Assembly: GCA_965248135.1 (NCBI GenBank)
Contig: CBDFIN010000006.1
Coordinates: 54,675 to 118,674, forward strand
Origin: SZUA-100 sp965248135
GTDB lineage: Bacteria; Pseudomonadota; Alphaproteobacteria; Rhizobiales; Rhizobiaceae
Direction of reading: 5' to 3'
Length of the DNA stretch: 64,000 nt
The translations under genes were made by a program, and so were the position numbers. Below are positions 17,842 to 27,580 of the stretch, piece after piece; the first letter of the stretch is position 1, and the number at the start of each line of letters is the position of its first letter. A model generated the notes under the pieces. The model ran no database searches. It saw only the letters and a list, made by a program, of their open reading frames with translations, and was not told where the DNA came from.

Positions 17842-18802
17842 CTACCTTTTCGAAATCTCATTGTCCGCACCCCGCATTCTGTCAAAAATCTCCCTTGCTC
17901 TCGAAACAAAGCTCTCCAGACCACCCGGCAACAGGGTCAAAAAGACGATCAAAATGCCCCCGAACAATAGCGGACGCCATTCGGCCAGCGGGCGCGCGGC
18001 TTCACCAATCACCATCATCACTGCGACACCCAGAATGGGCCCCCAGAAGGTTCCCACACCGCCAACGACGACCCAGATAACCAGATACACCATAACATTG
18101 GCATCAAAGTTCTTCGGATCAATAGCACCCAGACGATGGGCCAGCAGCACCCCGGCGATACCGGCAAAAAATGCTGATACGCTGAAGGCCATGGCCCGAT
18201 AGTTGGCGACATTAATGCCGATGCATTTCGACAAATCCTCATCGGCATAAATCGCCTTCAAAGCTCTGCCGGTGCGCGACACATCGATGCGATATAGGAT
18301 TGCCAGACACATCACCGTAAATATCAACACCACATAGAAATAGGGCGTGGCGTCAAAGAAGTCGATGTCACCCAGTTCGATCGGCGGAATACCGATCATT
18401 CCCCTGGGGCCACCGAAGGGATAGTGGAGCTTGACCCAAATCAGGCGAACGAACTCGCCAAGCGCGAAGGAACCAATAAAGAAACCGAAACCCTTGGTGC
18501 GCAGCAACGGGAAAAACAACAGCCAGGCCAATCACCGCCGATGCAAGGCCGCCAAAAAGTACCGTTCCCCAGAACGGCCAACCAAGAAACTTGGCCATCA
18601 TCGCGGTTGCATAAGCGCCAACTCCCATGAATACGATATGCGACAGGGACCAGTCTCCGGCTGTGGTGATCAGACGAAAACTGCATGCAAGGATCAGGTT
18701 AATCATGAACAAGATCAGCAATTCGATGTAGTATTCACCAACAAATTGCGGAAGAAAGGCGAAACCAACAAGAACCGCCAGAATGAACAAATTGCGTGCC
18801 AT
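17842..18802 (-). pseudogene. livM: branched-chain amino acid-type ABC permease LivM, frameshifted
   Basis: LivM homology is split over two frames. Residues from 18802 (MARNLFILAVLVGFAFLPQF) run to GGLASAVIGLA near 18520; the match then continues in another frame from 18531 (LAWLLFFPLLRTKGFGFFIGSFALGEF) to the stop at 17842. Together they give a normal-length (about 320 residue) multi-helix permease. The break is in GGCCTGGCTGTTG. All neighbours are intact, so this is either a sequencing/assembly error or a recent inactivating indel. Confidence 0.8.
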
Positions 18803-18810
18803 CTGACCCT

Positions 18811-19680
18811 CTACATCTTGACGCGGCCAAGCAGGCCGGTTGGTTTGATGACCAAAACCAGTGCCATGAAGGCCACGCCAACCATGGTGGCCAGAACCGC
18901 ATCAAACATGGTTGTGACGAATGTATGGATAAATCCGAGCAGGAATGCCGCAAGTATGGCGCCCTCAATGCTCGCCATGCCACCGACTATGACGACGATA
19001 AATGCTGTAATAATGATCGAATGGCCCATATAGGGGGTTACTGCATTGATAGGCGCCATCAGGGCGCCTGCGACGCCGGCAAAACCTCCGGAAATCGCCA
19101 TCGACAGCATCGTAATCTTGTTGATGCTTATCCCTTGCAAGGAAGCTGCTTCCACATCCTGGGCGCAGGCGCGCAAAGCTTTCCCAAGCTTTACCCGATG
19201 AAGGAAGTACCACAATCCCCCGACCATGAGGGCGGTGGTCGGCAGGATTGTCAGTCGTTGCCATGAAATCTTGGCGCCGAACATGTCTGCAGCGCCCATA
19301 TAGGGTGTTGGGACCGATCGCATCAAGCCAACGCCCCAAACCTGGCCGACAAGAACCTGCAGGATGAACGCAAGTCCGGCCGTTGCCATGAACCCGGCCA
19401 ACACATTGCCACGGGTTGGTCTAAAAACAAATCTTTCGGTTATTATGCCAAGCGCTGCGACGATGGGAAACGCCGACAAAACCGCCGCCGGAAATGGCAT
19501 GCCACCAAGCGCATAAAAGACATAGACCACATAAGCTCCCGCCATATAGAACTCACCATGGGCAAAATTCGCCATCTGCATGACGCCGAAAGCCAGCGCC
19601 AATCCGACGGCAATTGTTGCATATATCGAACCCAAAATCACGGCATTAGCGACACTTTGAACGAAGGTCGGCCAATCCAT
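18811..19680 (-). CDS. livH: branched-chain amino acid-type ABC permease LivH
   Basis: This 289-residue permease has about eight hydrophobic helices and the LivH motifs YATIAVGLALAFGVMQMANFAHGEFYM and ACAQDVEAASLQGI. The ATG at 19680 is preceded by AAGGGGACAAGA. A longer frame to 19746 lacks a ribosome site. It lies 8 bases before livM. Confidence 0.92.
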   Translation of the reverse strand: MDWPTFVQSVANAVILGSIYATIAVGLALAFGVMQMANFAHGEFYMAGAYVVYVFYALGGMPFPAAVLSAFPIVAALGIITERFVFRPTRGNVLAGFMATAGLAFILQVLVGQVWGVGLMRSVPTPYMGAADMFGAKISWQRLTILPTTALMVGGLWYFLHRVKLGKALRACAQDVEAASLQGISINKITMLSMAISGGFAGVAGALMAPINAVTPYMGHSIIITAFIVVIVGGMASIEGAILAAFLLGFIHTFVTTMFDAVLATMVGVAFMALVLVIKPTGLLGRVKM

Positions 19681-19801
19681 TCTTGTCCCCTTACCCTTTT
19701 GCCAGCCTGTAAGTGCCAGTATGCCCGGAATTCCACCGAATACCAAAGGCCACGGGCTTAACCAACCATCTTGAAATGCAGCTACAGTGAATTTCCTTGT
19801 A

Positions 19802-19828
19802 TTCGGAGGCAGCTCAACTGCCTCCGAA
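19802..19828 (-). promoter_or_regulatory. perfect 11-bp hairpin between binding-protein gene and livH
   Basis: TTCGGAGGCAG and CTGCCTCCGAA are perfect complements around a 5-base loop. No T-run follows in the direction of transcription, so this is better read as an mRNA-protecting 3' hairpin or attenuator for the binding-protein gene than as a full terminator. Comparable hairpins lie after proX and aapJ. Confidence 0.65.
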
Positions 19829-19848
19829 AGTGATGACTATTTGGTGGT

Positions 19849-21147
19849 TTAACGTTGATCGAACATTTGTCCGCGTTCCCGCACAACAGCAATGATCTGG
19901 TCCTTGCGTGCTGCAAACCAGTTCGAAAAATCAATCACCGCCTGAATGCGCTTGATGCCATCACGATGCTCATTGAATGGTATCGGCGTTGCGATCATGT
20001 TGTCGATGCCCCACATCTCCTTGCCGGACATTTTGCCGGGTCCAAGAATGGTCAGGATAGATTCCTGTGCACGCAATGCTTCTAACACCTTGTCAGGATT
20101 GAAGGTTCCGGCAAGTTGCGCGCCTTTGGCCCACAGTCGCAGCATAATCACATGGTCCCAGTCGATGCCGGTAATTCCGCGGTGTACATCATCGGCACCA
20201 CCGGGCCCGTAGCGTTTAAGCCAATCCTGGTAGAACTTGTGCTGGAATGACGGCTCGTTCCACCATGGGTCGTCGAACAGCGGAAAGCTGTCAACCGCAC
20301 CTTCCATATATTCAGCCGGCACCTTTTGCAGAATGGACTCAGTATCAAGATAGTTGGCCGAAATAACCCCCTTGTAACCCTGCACATGCAACTGCTCGAT
20401 GATCAGCGCCACAAAGGTTGGATAGGAAAGATTGAGACTGACAACATCCGGTTTGGTCGCCAGCATAGCGGTGACAATTGGTGCAAAATCGGTTGTTTCC
20501 AGCGAGTAATGCTTGTCGTAAACCACTTCCCAGCCATCGGCGATGGCGGAGCCGACTTCCCAGGATTGCGATGTCAACCCGATGGTGTCGTCCTGCGAAA
20601 TCACAGCCCACCGTTTGAGGCTTGGATCACGCATCTTGTGATAGAATGGCCGCATCATATCGATACGCGGGGTTACATCTCCGCCGGCGATCAGATAGGG
20701 CCGATCTGGCTTGATATCGGTCGAGATCAGGCTTGCGTAAATAACCTTTTTCTTGGTCAGGTATGGATGGACCGCATCTGCGGGATTGCCGCCAATAGCG
20801 CTGATGAATATAACATTATGTTGAAGCACCAGCTCCTTTGCCCCCTGCAGCGCCTTGCTACCGGTTGCCTCATCGTCAAATGTGAACATTTTCAAAGGAT
20901 AGCGGTTTCCATTGACCAGCAGGCCGCCTTCGGCATTGACCTCGTCGATGAACATCTGGTTTCCGGTCAGACCCGGCAGGCCCCAGCCAGCGTCAGGGCC
21001 GGAAAGCGCGCCAAGGAAGCCGACATTGACGGCTTCACCCGGAACCGGGTCCTTCCATTCGGCAGCATTTGTTGCCGAAGTTGTCAAAGACGCTGCAAAA
21101 AGCACAATGGCCATCAGCCTCCATAGTAGTATTTTCGGTACTTTCAT
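19849..21147 (-). CDS. periplasmic substrate-binding protein of Liv-type transporter
   Basis: This 432-residue Peripla_BP type I binding protein has a signal peptide (LLWRLMAIVLFAASLTTSATNA, cleavage near 28). It begins VNVGFLGALSGPDAGWGLPGLTGNQMFIDEVN and includes VVSLNLSYPTFVALIIEQLH. At 432 residues it is longer than leucine-binding proteins (about 370) and nearer to amide/urea-type sensors, so the ligand is uncertain. GGAGG precedes the ATG. It heads the liv operon. Confidence 0.88.
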   Translation of the reverse strand: MKVPKILLWRLMAIVLFAASLTTSATNAAEWKDPVPGEAVNVGFLGALSGPDAGWGLPGLTGNQMFIDEVNAEGGLLVNGNRYPLKMFTFDDEATGSKALQGAKELVLQHNVIFISAIGGNPADAVHPYLTKKKVIYASLISTDIKPDRPYLIAGGDVTPRIDMMRPFYHKMRDPSLKRWAVISQDDTIGLTSQSWEVGSAIADGWEVVYDKHYSLETTDFAPIVTAMLATKPDVVSLNLSYPTFVALIIEQLHVQGYKGVISANYLDTESILQKVPAEYMEGAVDSFPLFDDPWWNEPSFQHKFYQDWLKRYGPGGADDVHRGITGIDWDHVIMLRLWAKGAQLAGTFNPDKVLEALRAQESILTILGPGKMSGKEMWGIDNMIATPIPFNEHRDGIKRIQAVIDFSNWFAARKDQIIAVVRERGQMFDQR

Positions 21148-21568
21148 CGTTTCTCCTCCTTCTCATTGGTTGTTTTCGACTTCATAGAGAAGCCTTCTCG
21201 ATGCTGACGGGACATGCCTGTCAGCTCAAAAACTCCAATGCCTGCAAATCAGTTTCCCGCTCCAACCGATCCGTTGCTGTTTCGGATGCTTGGTACTGAA
21301 ACGGGCACACAGCTTGCGATTTTCACTGAATGTTAATCGTAACAGACCAAATTGCAACCAATTTTTACCTACTAGTATACAATTTTGCACCTTTTGCATA
21401 CCAATTTAAGTAATTGGTCTCAATTATCCCAGGTGGCATACCCAAGAATTTCCTCGAAATATCACTTGGGTGTGATTCCCTTTGCTGAATTGAACACAAT
21501 GCGGAGGTGATTTGTATCCGATTTTAGATGATGAACCGCCCCGGCGAGAGCCACCACCAGCGCAATGA
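21148..21568. other. upstream region of Liv-type operon, no gene
   Basis: About 420 bases with no supported gene. The part near 21340-21420 is very AT-rich with TGCAAAA repeats (read on the minus strand), suitable for the promoter and operator of the binding-protein gene. The last 150 bases look like IS debris that merges with the IS630 remnant. Confidence 0.5.
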
Positions 21569-21763
21569 TCACCCGCGCGCCAACGCCTGTGCCAGTTTGC
21601 CGGCGGTAGACACCGCAAGGCAAAACCGCTCCGCTGCATGGCGATGTGATAATCCAGCTTCAATTGCATCAACAACCCGTTGACGAAGATCAATTCCATA
21701 AGCCCAGCCTATCACAACCTCCTGATCACAATCAGGTGTGTAGTGAGCCAGACATTGCTCCAA
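21569..21763 (-). pseudogene. IS630-family transposase N-terminal remnant
   Basis: YGIDLRQRVVDAIEAGLSHRHAAERFCLAVSTAGKL is the helix-turn-helix head of IS630-type transposases (usual form YSLDLRERVVAAVEAG...AAERFGVSVST). About 45 residues remain and no catalytic part follows, so this is a dead fragment. Confidence 0.7.
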
Positions 21764-21865
21764 TATGGAAGCATCAAACCGATACAGTCAGGGGAATCGC
21801 ATCTGGAGTTTGACAAATATGCCTGAATAGATTGTTGAAGTTTCATCAGATTGTGGAACTTCAAG

Positions 21866-22358
21866 ATGAAAACAATCATAAGCTATTTCAATGATATAGA
21901 CGATCCGCGCACGGGCAATGCCTGCCGTCACAGGCTTTGTGACATCATGGTTATCAGCCTTTTATGTGCCTTGTGTGCAGCTGAAGGGCAATCAGGGCGA
22001 CATGCAGGCGGATGTGCGCGCCTTCATAGACGACCAAGAGATTGATTATATTGACGAATATATCTCAACAAACGTCGACCATGGTCGCATCGAAGAACGT
22101 TCCTATCGCGTCTACAGCACTACGCAATATCTTGACGACACCCGCAAATGGCCAGGCCTCAAGGCCTTCGTCCATGTCATTTCGACGCGCGAGATGGGTG
22201 GAAAATCAAGCCGCTGCGAGCGCGTTTGTCTCATGCCAAAACGCCCACAAGCGCAGGAATCTGCAACCATTATCCAAGGTCATTGGGCAATCGAAAACAG
22301 CCTCCACTGGTCGCTTGATATCATTATGAACGATGACCGGTATCGCGCTCAACCGTGA
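21866..22358 (+). pseudogene. ISAs1-family transposase remnant, internally deleted and frameshifted
   Basis: It begins MKTIISYFNDIDDPRTGNACRHRLCDIMVISLLCALC, the ISAs1 (H-repeat) N-terminus. Within 45 codons it jumps, in another frame, to the family's middle and end: LKGNQGDMQADVRAFI, VDHGRIEERSYRVY, WPGLKAFVHV, GHWAIENSLHWSLDIIMNDDRYRAQ. Most of the first half (about 370 residues in intact members) is missing. Its 3' end abuts a truncated restriction gene. Confidence 0.8.
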
Positions 22359-23427
22359 CCAAGACAATCCGCAACTGATTTTTGAAAGTATGAATTCGAC
22401 AGGTCGCGAACTGAGCCAAGCCGGCCTAATCCGTAACTTCATCCTTATGGGATTGGAGCCAGTTCTACAGACCCGCCTTTACGAACAGTTCTGGCGACCG
22501 ATGGAAGTTGCCTTCGGACAAGAAGCTTACAACACTCAATTCGATGGGTTCATGCGTCACTACTTGACTGTCAAAACAGGAGAAATTCCCCGTCTTGATG
22601 AAGTCTATGACGCCTTTAAAGCGCATGCCCGGAGCATTGGTGCAACGGATGAACGCATTGAACCGTTAGTGCAAGAAATCCGCGATTATGCGCGCTATTT
22701 CTGCGCCATGGCTTTGGGGGCAGAGACCGATGCTGATTTGAAACTTGCCTTTCATGATTTGCGTGAGATTAAAGTTGATGTTGCTTATCCGTTCCTGCTG
22801 GAACTTTACCATGACTACGTCACCGAGGTTTTGGGCAAAGACGAATTCGCAGAAGCGGTCCGCTTGATCGAGTCCTATGTGTTCCGTCGCGCCATCTGCA
22901 CGATCCCGACCAATTCAATGAACAAGACGTTCGCTACCTTTACCAAGGCGATCAAGAAAGATCGCTACCTTGAAAGCACAAAAGCTCATTTCATAACGCT
23001 GCCATCCTACAGACGTTTTCCAAAAGATGATGAATTCGAGCGTGATATCCAAACCCGCGATCTCTACAACTTCCGAAGTAAATCCTACTGGCTACGCCGC
23101 CTGGAGAACTTTGGGCGCAAGGAGCGAGTATCTGTCGAGGAGTACACAATCGAACACATTATGCCACAAAACGCCGAATTGTCTCCGTCCTGGAAAACAG
23201 CTCTGGGTTCAAATTGGCAGCGTGTGCAAGAGGAGTGGCTGCACACCCTTGGAAACCTGACACTGACTGGTTATAATTCAGAGTATGGCGACAAGCCCTT
23301 CACGGCTAAGCGCGATATGCAAGGCGGCTTTAAGGAGAGCCCGTTGAAAGTTAACGCAGATATTGGCTCTTTGGATGAATGGGATGAAACGGCCGTTAAG
23401 AACCGCGCGGCAAGCCCAGGGCGATGA
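22333..23427 (+). pseudogene. GmrSD-type (DUF262-DUF1524) restriction endonuclease, 5'-truncated
   Basis: The open frame of 364 residues begins inside the family: ALNRDQDNPQLIFESMNSTGRELSQAGLIRNF is the end of the DUF262 (GmrS) NTP-binding part, and EEYTIEHIMPQN with HTLGNLTLTGYNSEYGDKPF is the DUF1524 His-Me/HNH nuclease (GmrD). The catalytic DGQQR-type motif of DUF262 is gone. ISAs1 debris replaced the 5' end and IS1 debris abuts the 3' end. GmrSD enzymes cut modified phage DNA and need both halves, so this copy is very likely inactive. Confidence 0.82.
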
Positions 23428-23995
23428 AGGTCCTGGCGGTTCTGCTTTATGGTATGGGCAACATCTCTTTTGGCATAATCGGGCGGTTGTTTGGTGTCAG
23501 CGGTGTTGCAGTGTATAAGTGGATTGGCGGCGAGGCATCGCGCCTTTGATGGCCTGAAATTCCACAAGAGATTGAAATTGTTCAACTTGATGAGATGTGG
23601 CACTTTGTTAACGGGAAAAAAACAAGGTTTGGGTCTGGCGAACCCATGATCCTTGTTCAGGGCGAACTCTGGCCCGGGAACTGGGTCGGCGTGATGCTGA
23701 AACGGCCCGAAAACTTCTCGATAAAGTCGGCATCGAAGGTAAAACCTTCGTCACCGACGACTGGGAGGGCTGTCACCGGGTGATCCCCGAACAGCAACTG
23801 TTCACAGGCAAAGACCTGACTTTCCCTATTGAGCAGAACAATTCCAGCATCCGCCACCACCTTGCGCGGTTTCGCCGAAAATTAAAAGTTACCTTGCGCA
23901 GCCGTCACATGGTTGACAGTTCACTGACCCCTTTTTACCACCTTCATAAAGACCAAGGCTTTGAAAAATATCAGCAAATTTTTTTATCTATATAG
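23424..23995 (+). pseudogene. IS1-family transposase remnant, several frames
   Basis: Three pieces in different frames reassemble an InsAB-like protein: MKVLAVLLYGMGNISFGIIGRLFGVSGVAVYKW, then IEIVQLDEMWHFVNGKKTRFG and GELWPGNWVG, then VTDDWEGCHRVIPEQQLFTGKDLTFPIEQNNSSIRHHLARFRRK. A stop after GGEASRL and two frameshifts show decay. Confidence 0.8.
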
Positions 23996-24000
23996 CGGGA

Positions 24001-24137
24001 TTATACCAGGGGGAGTTAATATTGACCGATATGGCCGGCGCTTGCGCGCCGCCCCCGCGGAGGCCGGGGCGTAGCCCAAATTGGCCGTGAGCGAAAAAAC
24101 AAATGGTGGCATCATGTTTTGCTCGTTTAGTTATAGT
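24001..24137. repeat. dispersed GC-rich intergenic repeat, copy 2 (fullest)
   Basis: It opens TTATACCAGGGGGAGTTAA, close to the arm at 613. Then come CCGGCGCTTGCGCGCCGCCC, CCGCGGAGGCC and the tail GTGAGCGAAAAAACAAATGG...GCTCGTTTAGTTATAG. The tail and core recur in reverse orientation at 63723-63825. It lies between IS1 debris and cobB. Confidence 0.75.
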
Positions 24138-24140
24138 CGG

Positions 24141-25472
24141 TTAAGTGTCTTTCCGGTCAATCAAATGGATAAACGAACCGGCCACATTGCCGTGCTGCAA
24201 TCCAGCTATTCCTTTGGGTTCTCCAAGCGCGTCGGCAACCTCAAATAGCGCACCATCATCGGGTTTTTTTAACTCGCTAGCATAGTGGAATTCATGTGCA
24301 GTCAAAACGTCATTCGCCCCTGCCATTGAAAATTGGCCAACAGGTCTGACCACCCGATAGCCAAGATGAAGTTTAGGATGCTCGAAGCTGGTAACAAGCG
24401 GCAGCAGTCCAGCCATTTTATGACGTTTGCCTTTGGCGTCCACAAGCCCCTCACCCAGCACCATGTAGCCACCGCATTCGCCGTAGATAAACGACCCCCG
24501 GTCGCGATGGCGTAAAAGACCGGCGATCATTTTTTCATTGGCAGAAAGTGTTGCGGCGTGCAATTCGGGATAGCCGCCAGGAAGATAGACGGCATCGGCG
24601 CTTTCATCCGGCGCTTCATCGGCCAACGGTGAGAAAAACCGTAACTCGGCTCCCTGGCTACGCCAATTATCCAACATATGAGGGTAACTGAACGCGAAGG
24701 CGAGATCGCGGGCAACAGCAATGCGTTGTCCCGGCGGGCAGATGCCGGTGTGGTCGCCTTGATGGCCCGCAGTCAGCGGTGAAAACTGCTGCAACAGCAG
24801 CTCGAAATCGATGGTTTTGTCGATGATATTGGTGGCATTTTCAATAAATGCCTCCAGATCGGCGCGCTCACCCGCCTGCACCAACCCCAGATGACGCTCG
24901 GGCATAACCAGTCCCTCCTGCCGCCGCAAAGCGCCAATCACCGGAACTCCCGTGTTCGACAGGGCATTGCGCAGCATAAGTTCATGCCGGTCGCTGCCAA
25001 CCCGGTTCAACACGATTGCACCAATGCGCACGTCTTTTCGGTGTTGGCAAAATCCTTCAATCAATGCGGCAATGGAATGCGATTGTTTGGCCGCGTCGAC
25101 CACCAGCAAGACCGGGCAATTCAAAAGCGATGCAAGATCGGCTGCAGAGCCGGTACCATCCAGGGCACCATCGAACAGACCCATCATGCCCTCGATCAAC
25201 AACGGTCCCGACAAGGTCCGGGATATCGCCAGTTGATGCAGCAGGTCGCTGCGCATCGCCCAGGGGTCGAGATTGACACAGTCCCCCCCACCGGCCTTTG
25301 CATGAAATTGTGGATCGATATAGTCAGGCCCCGCCTTGGCGGATTTCACCGCTATGCCGCGTCTTTGCAGTGCCCGAAGCAACCCCAATGTGACCAGTGT
25401 CTTGCCGCTGCCGGAGCAAGGTGCGGCGACAATCAATCCCTTTCCGGTCAATCGATCATTGGCATCGGGCAT
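24141..25472 (-). CDS. cobB: cobyrinate a,c-diamide synthase
   Basis: This 443-residue CobB/CbiA amidates the a and c carboxylates of (hydrogeno)cobyrinate with glutamine and ATP. The N-terminal P-loop is APCSGSGKT (17-25), followed by KAGPDYIDPQFH. The C-terminal class I amidotransferase has the nucleophile in YGECGGYMVLGEG and the HEFHY motif. It is distinct from the paralogue at 34334 (DsrN) and is divergent from cbiD. Confidence 0.92.
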   Translation of the reverse strand: MPDANDRLTGKGLIVAAPCSGSGKTLVTLGLLRALQRRGIAVKSAKAGPDYIDPQFHAKAGGGDCVNLDPWAMRSDLLHQLAISRTLSGPLLIEGMMGLFDGALDGTGSAADLASLLNCPVLLVVDAAKQSHSIAALIEGFCQHRKDVRIGAIVLNRVGSDRHELMLRNALSNTGVPVIGALRRQEGLVMPERHLGLVQAGERADLEAFIENATNIIDKTIDFELLLQQFSPLTAGHQGDHTGICPPGQRIAVARDLAFAFSYPHMLDNWRSQGAELRFFSPLADEAPDESADAVYLPGGYPELHAATLSANEKMIAGLLRHRDRGSFIYGECGGYMVLGEGLVDAKGKRHKMAGLLPLVTSFEHPKLHLGYRVVRPVGQFSMAGANDVLTAHEFHYASELKKPDDGALFEVADALGEPKGIAGLQHGNVAGSFIHLIDRKDT

Positions 25473-25524
25473 GTTGGCTGCCTAACAGCTTTTCCCCTCG
25501 CCGACAATCGCCTATAGGTGGGGA

Positions 25525-26631
25525 ATGAAAGCGGATCGCGGCACGGCAGAAAGGAAAAGTGGCCAAGCACCATTGCGGCGCGGATGGACCACGGGCGCCT
25601 GCGCGACAGCGGCTACCAAGGCGGCTCTTACAGCACTGATAACCGGTGAATTTCCCGATCCGGTGGCCATTCTCCTACCCAGGGGCGATGCAACGCATTT
25701 CGCCCTATGCTATGAGGCGATAAATGAAATGGGCGCCCATGCAGGCATTATCAAGGATGCAGGCGACGACCCCGACGTTACCCACGGCGCAACCATCATT
25801 GTTGCCGTGCGGCCATTGCCGCCAGGGTCAGGCATCGTTTTTGCGGCGGGTGAAGGTGTTGGTACCGTCACCAGGCCAGGACTTCCAGTCAAACCCGGTG
25901 AACCGGCCATCAACCCGGTACCACGCAAGATGATGGGGGATATTGTCGACCAGATCTGCGGTCAATATGGCTTGCCGGCAGATGTGCAGATTACCATCAC
26001 CATACCGGGTGGTGAGGTGCTGGCGAAAAAGACCTGGAATCCACGGCTCGGCATCACCGGTGGCTTGTCCATCCTCGGCACAACCGGTGTGGTGCACCCG
26101 TTTTCCTGTTCAGCCTGGATACACTCTATCCATCGCGGCATCGATGTCGCCAGAGCCGCCGGCCTGGACCACATCATCGCGTCAACGGGGTCCACTTCCG
26201 AAACTGCTGCCCAGCAACTGCTTGGGGTCGAGGATACCGGGCTTATCGACATGGGTGATTTCGCCGGCGGGGTGCTCAAATATCTGCGTGCCCACCCCCT
26301 GCCCCGGCTCACCATCGCCGGAGGTTTCGCCAAGATGGCAAAACTGGCGCAGGGCGCGCTTGATCTTCATTCGGCCAGAAATCAGGTCGATTTCACCCGA
26401 CTGGCACAAATAGCGGAAACTATGGGTGGTGGGCATCTCATGGAAGATATTATCGCTGCCAATACGGCACTGGAAGTCTTGCACCTGTGCCACGCCGCAG
26501 GTTTCGACATTGCTCCAATGGTTGCCGAACAGGCACGCAGTACCGCACAGTCGGTATTGCGGGATGCACCGGTTGAGGTCGATGTGCTGATTTTCGACCG
26601 AAAGGGAAAAGTGCTCGCTCATGCATGTTGA
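25525..26631 (+). CDS. cbiD: cobalt-precorrin-5B C1-methyltransferase
   Basis: This 368-residue CbiD has the family start RRGWTTGACATAATKAALTAL, GGEVLAKKTWNPRLGITGGLSILGTTG and TIAGGFAKMAKLAQG. CbiD methylates C1 during ring contraction and is usually the anaerobic-route enzyme; some alphaproteobacteria use it in place of CobF. AGGTGGGGA precedes the ATG. Only 52 bases separate it from the divergent cobB. It overlaps cobK by 11 bases. Confidence 0.93.
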   Translation: MKADRGTAERKSGQAPLRRGWTTGACATAATKAALTALITGEFPDPVAILLPRGDATHFALCYEAINEMGAHAGIIKDAGDDPDVTHGATIIVAVRPLPPGSGIVFAAGEGVGTVTRPGLPVKPGEPAINPVPRKMMGDIVDQICGQYGLPADVQITITIPGGEVLAKKTWNPRLGITGGLSILGTTGVVHPFSCSAWIHSIHRGIDVARAAGLDHIIASTGSTSETAAQQLLGVEDTGLIDMGDFAGGVLKYLRAHPLPRLTIAGGFAKMAKLAQGALDLHSARNQVDFTRLAQIAETMGGGHLMEDIIAANTALEVLHLCHAAGFDIAPMVAEQARSTAQSVLRDAPVEVDVLIFDRKGKVLAHAC

Positions 26632-27337
26632 AGACTGCAAAAACATTCTGATTTTGGGTGGCACGGAAGAAGCAGCTGATCTTGCGCGGCAGTTGGGGCA
26701 AAACAAGGAGCGCAGGGTTATAACATCTTACGCCGGCCGCACCAAAAGCCCGCTACAACTGGTGGGCGAGATGCGCACCGGCGGGTTTGGTGGCGCCGCA
26801 GGACTGGCCGGGTTTCTTGCTAGTGAAAATATCGATTTACTGATCGATGCCACCCATCCATTCGCCACAACTATTTCAGCTAATGCGTGGCAGGCGGCTG
26901 AACTGGCCGGGGTCAGGATCGAACTTGTAACACGCCCGTGCTGGCAGCCAAAAGCCGGTGATTTATGGACAAGCGTCAACGATCTTGATGAAGCGGCATC
27001 GGCACTGCCACCGGCAAGCACCCCGTTTTTGGCCTTGGGCCATCAACATCTTGACGCGTTTACAGAACGCCGGGACATGCACTTTATCGTGCGAATGATA
27101 GACGAACCGGCCAAGTCGCCAGAATTTGCCAGTTTCGAACTTGTTTTGGGGCATGCGGGAAAGGATGCAAAAAGCGAAATCGAACTGTTTCGCACGTTCG
27201 GTGTCAGCCATCTCGTTTGCCGCAACTCGGGTGGAAAGCGCGGCAAAGCCAAGCTTGCGGCAGCACGTACGCTGGCTCTGCAGGTCATTATGGTTGAAAG
27301 ACCGGCGGTCACACGGTCAAAAAATCGCCTTGTATAA
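26621..27337 (+). CDS. cobK: precorrin-6A reductase
   Basis: This 238-residue CobK/CbiJ reduces precorrin-6A. It starts NILILGGTEEAADLARQL and carries IDATHPFATTISANAWQAAE and VCRNSGGKRGKAKLAAARTL, all typical. The start overlaps the end of cbiD, so the two are translationally coupled. Its 3' end overlaps the next minus-strand ORF by 21 bases. Confidence 0.92.
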   Translation: MHVEDCKNILILGGTEEAADLARQLGQNKERRVITSYAGRTKSPLQLVGEMRTGGFGGAAGLAGFLASENIDLLIDATHPFATTISANAWQAAELAGVRIELVTRPCWQPKAGDLWTSVNDLDEAASALPPASTPFLALGHQHLDAFTERRDMHFIVRMIDEPAKSPEFASFELVLGHAGKDAKSEIELFRTFGVSHLVCRNSGGKRGKAKLAAARTLALQVIMVERPAVTRSKNRLV

Positions 27338-27580
27338 AAGCCACAGGGCCGAAGATGCTTCCATCGTGTCGTGAAGACACTGATCTTTTATGACCCTGGC
27401 AACCGGATCTTTGACGTCGAATTCAGCGCACATCCCACGGCTGTTTGCGTAACGATAATTTTCAAGCCCGATCAGGGCTGCAATGATTTTGAAAAATAGC
27501 GCGATCGCGATAACTGTGAGCAGTATATTCGGCCAGTTTCTCATGATCTTTCCCAAGAGCATTTTGCGCCGTCTCGCCAT
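27317..27580 (-). CDS. small single-pass membrane protein, unknown
   Basis: This 87-residue ORF has one hydrophobic helix (NILLTVIAIALFFKIIAALI) and then a short, probably periplasmic part with two cysteines (GMCAEF, DQCLHD). It is convergent with cobK. The start is unclear: ATG at 27580, 27562 or 27544 would all keep the helix. I do not recognise a family. Confidence 0.45.
   Translation of the reverse strand: MARRRKMLLGKIMRNWPNILLTVIAIALFFKIIAALIGLENYRYANSRGMCAEFDVKDPVARVIKDQCLHDTMEASSALWLLYKAIF

Noticed and set aside
25473..25524. Cobalamin riboswitch upstream of cobB/cbiD
   Set aside because: Only 52 bases separate the two divergent genes, far too short for the element, and no B12-box-like sequence was seen.
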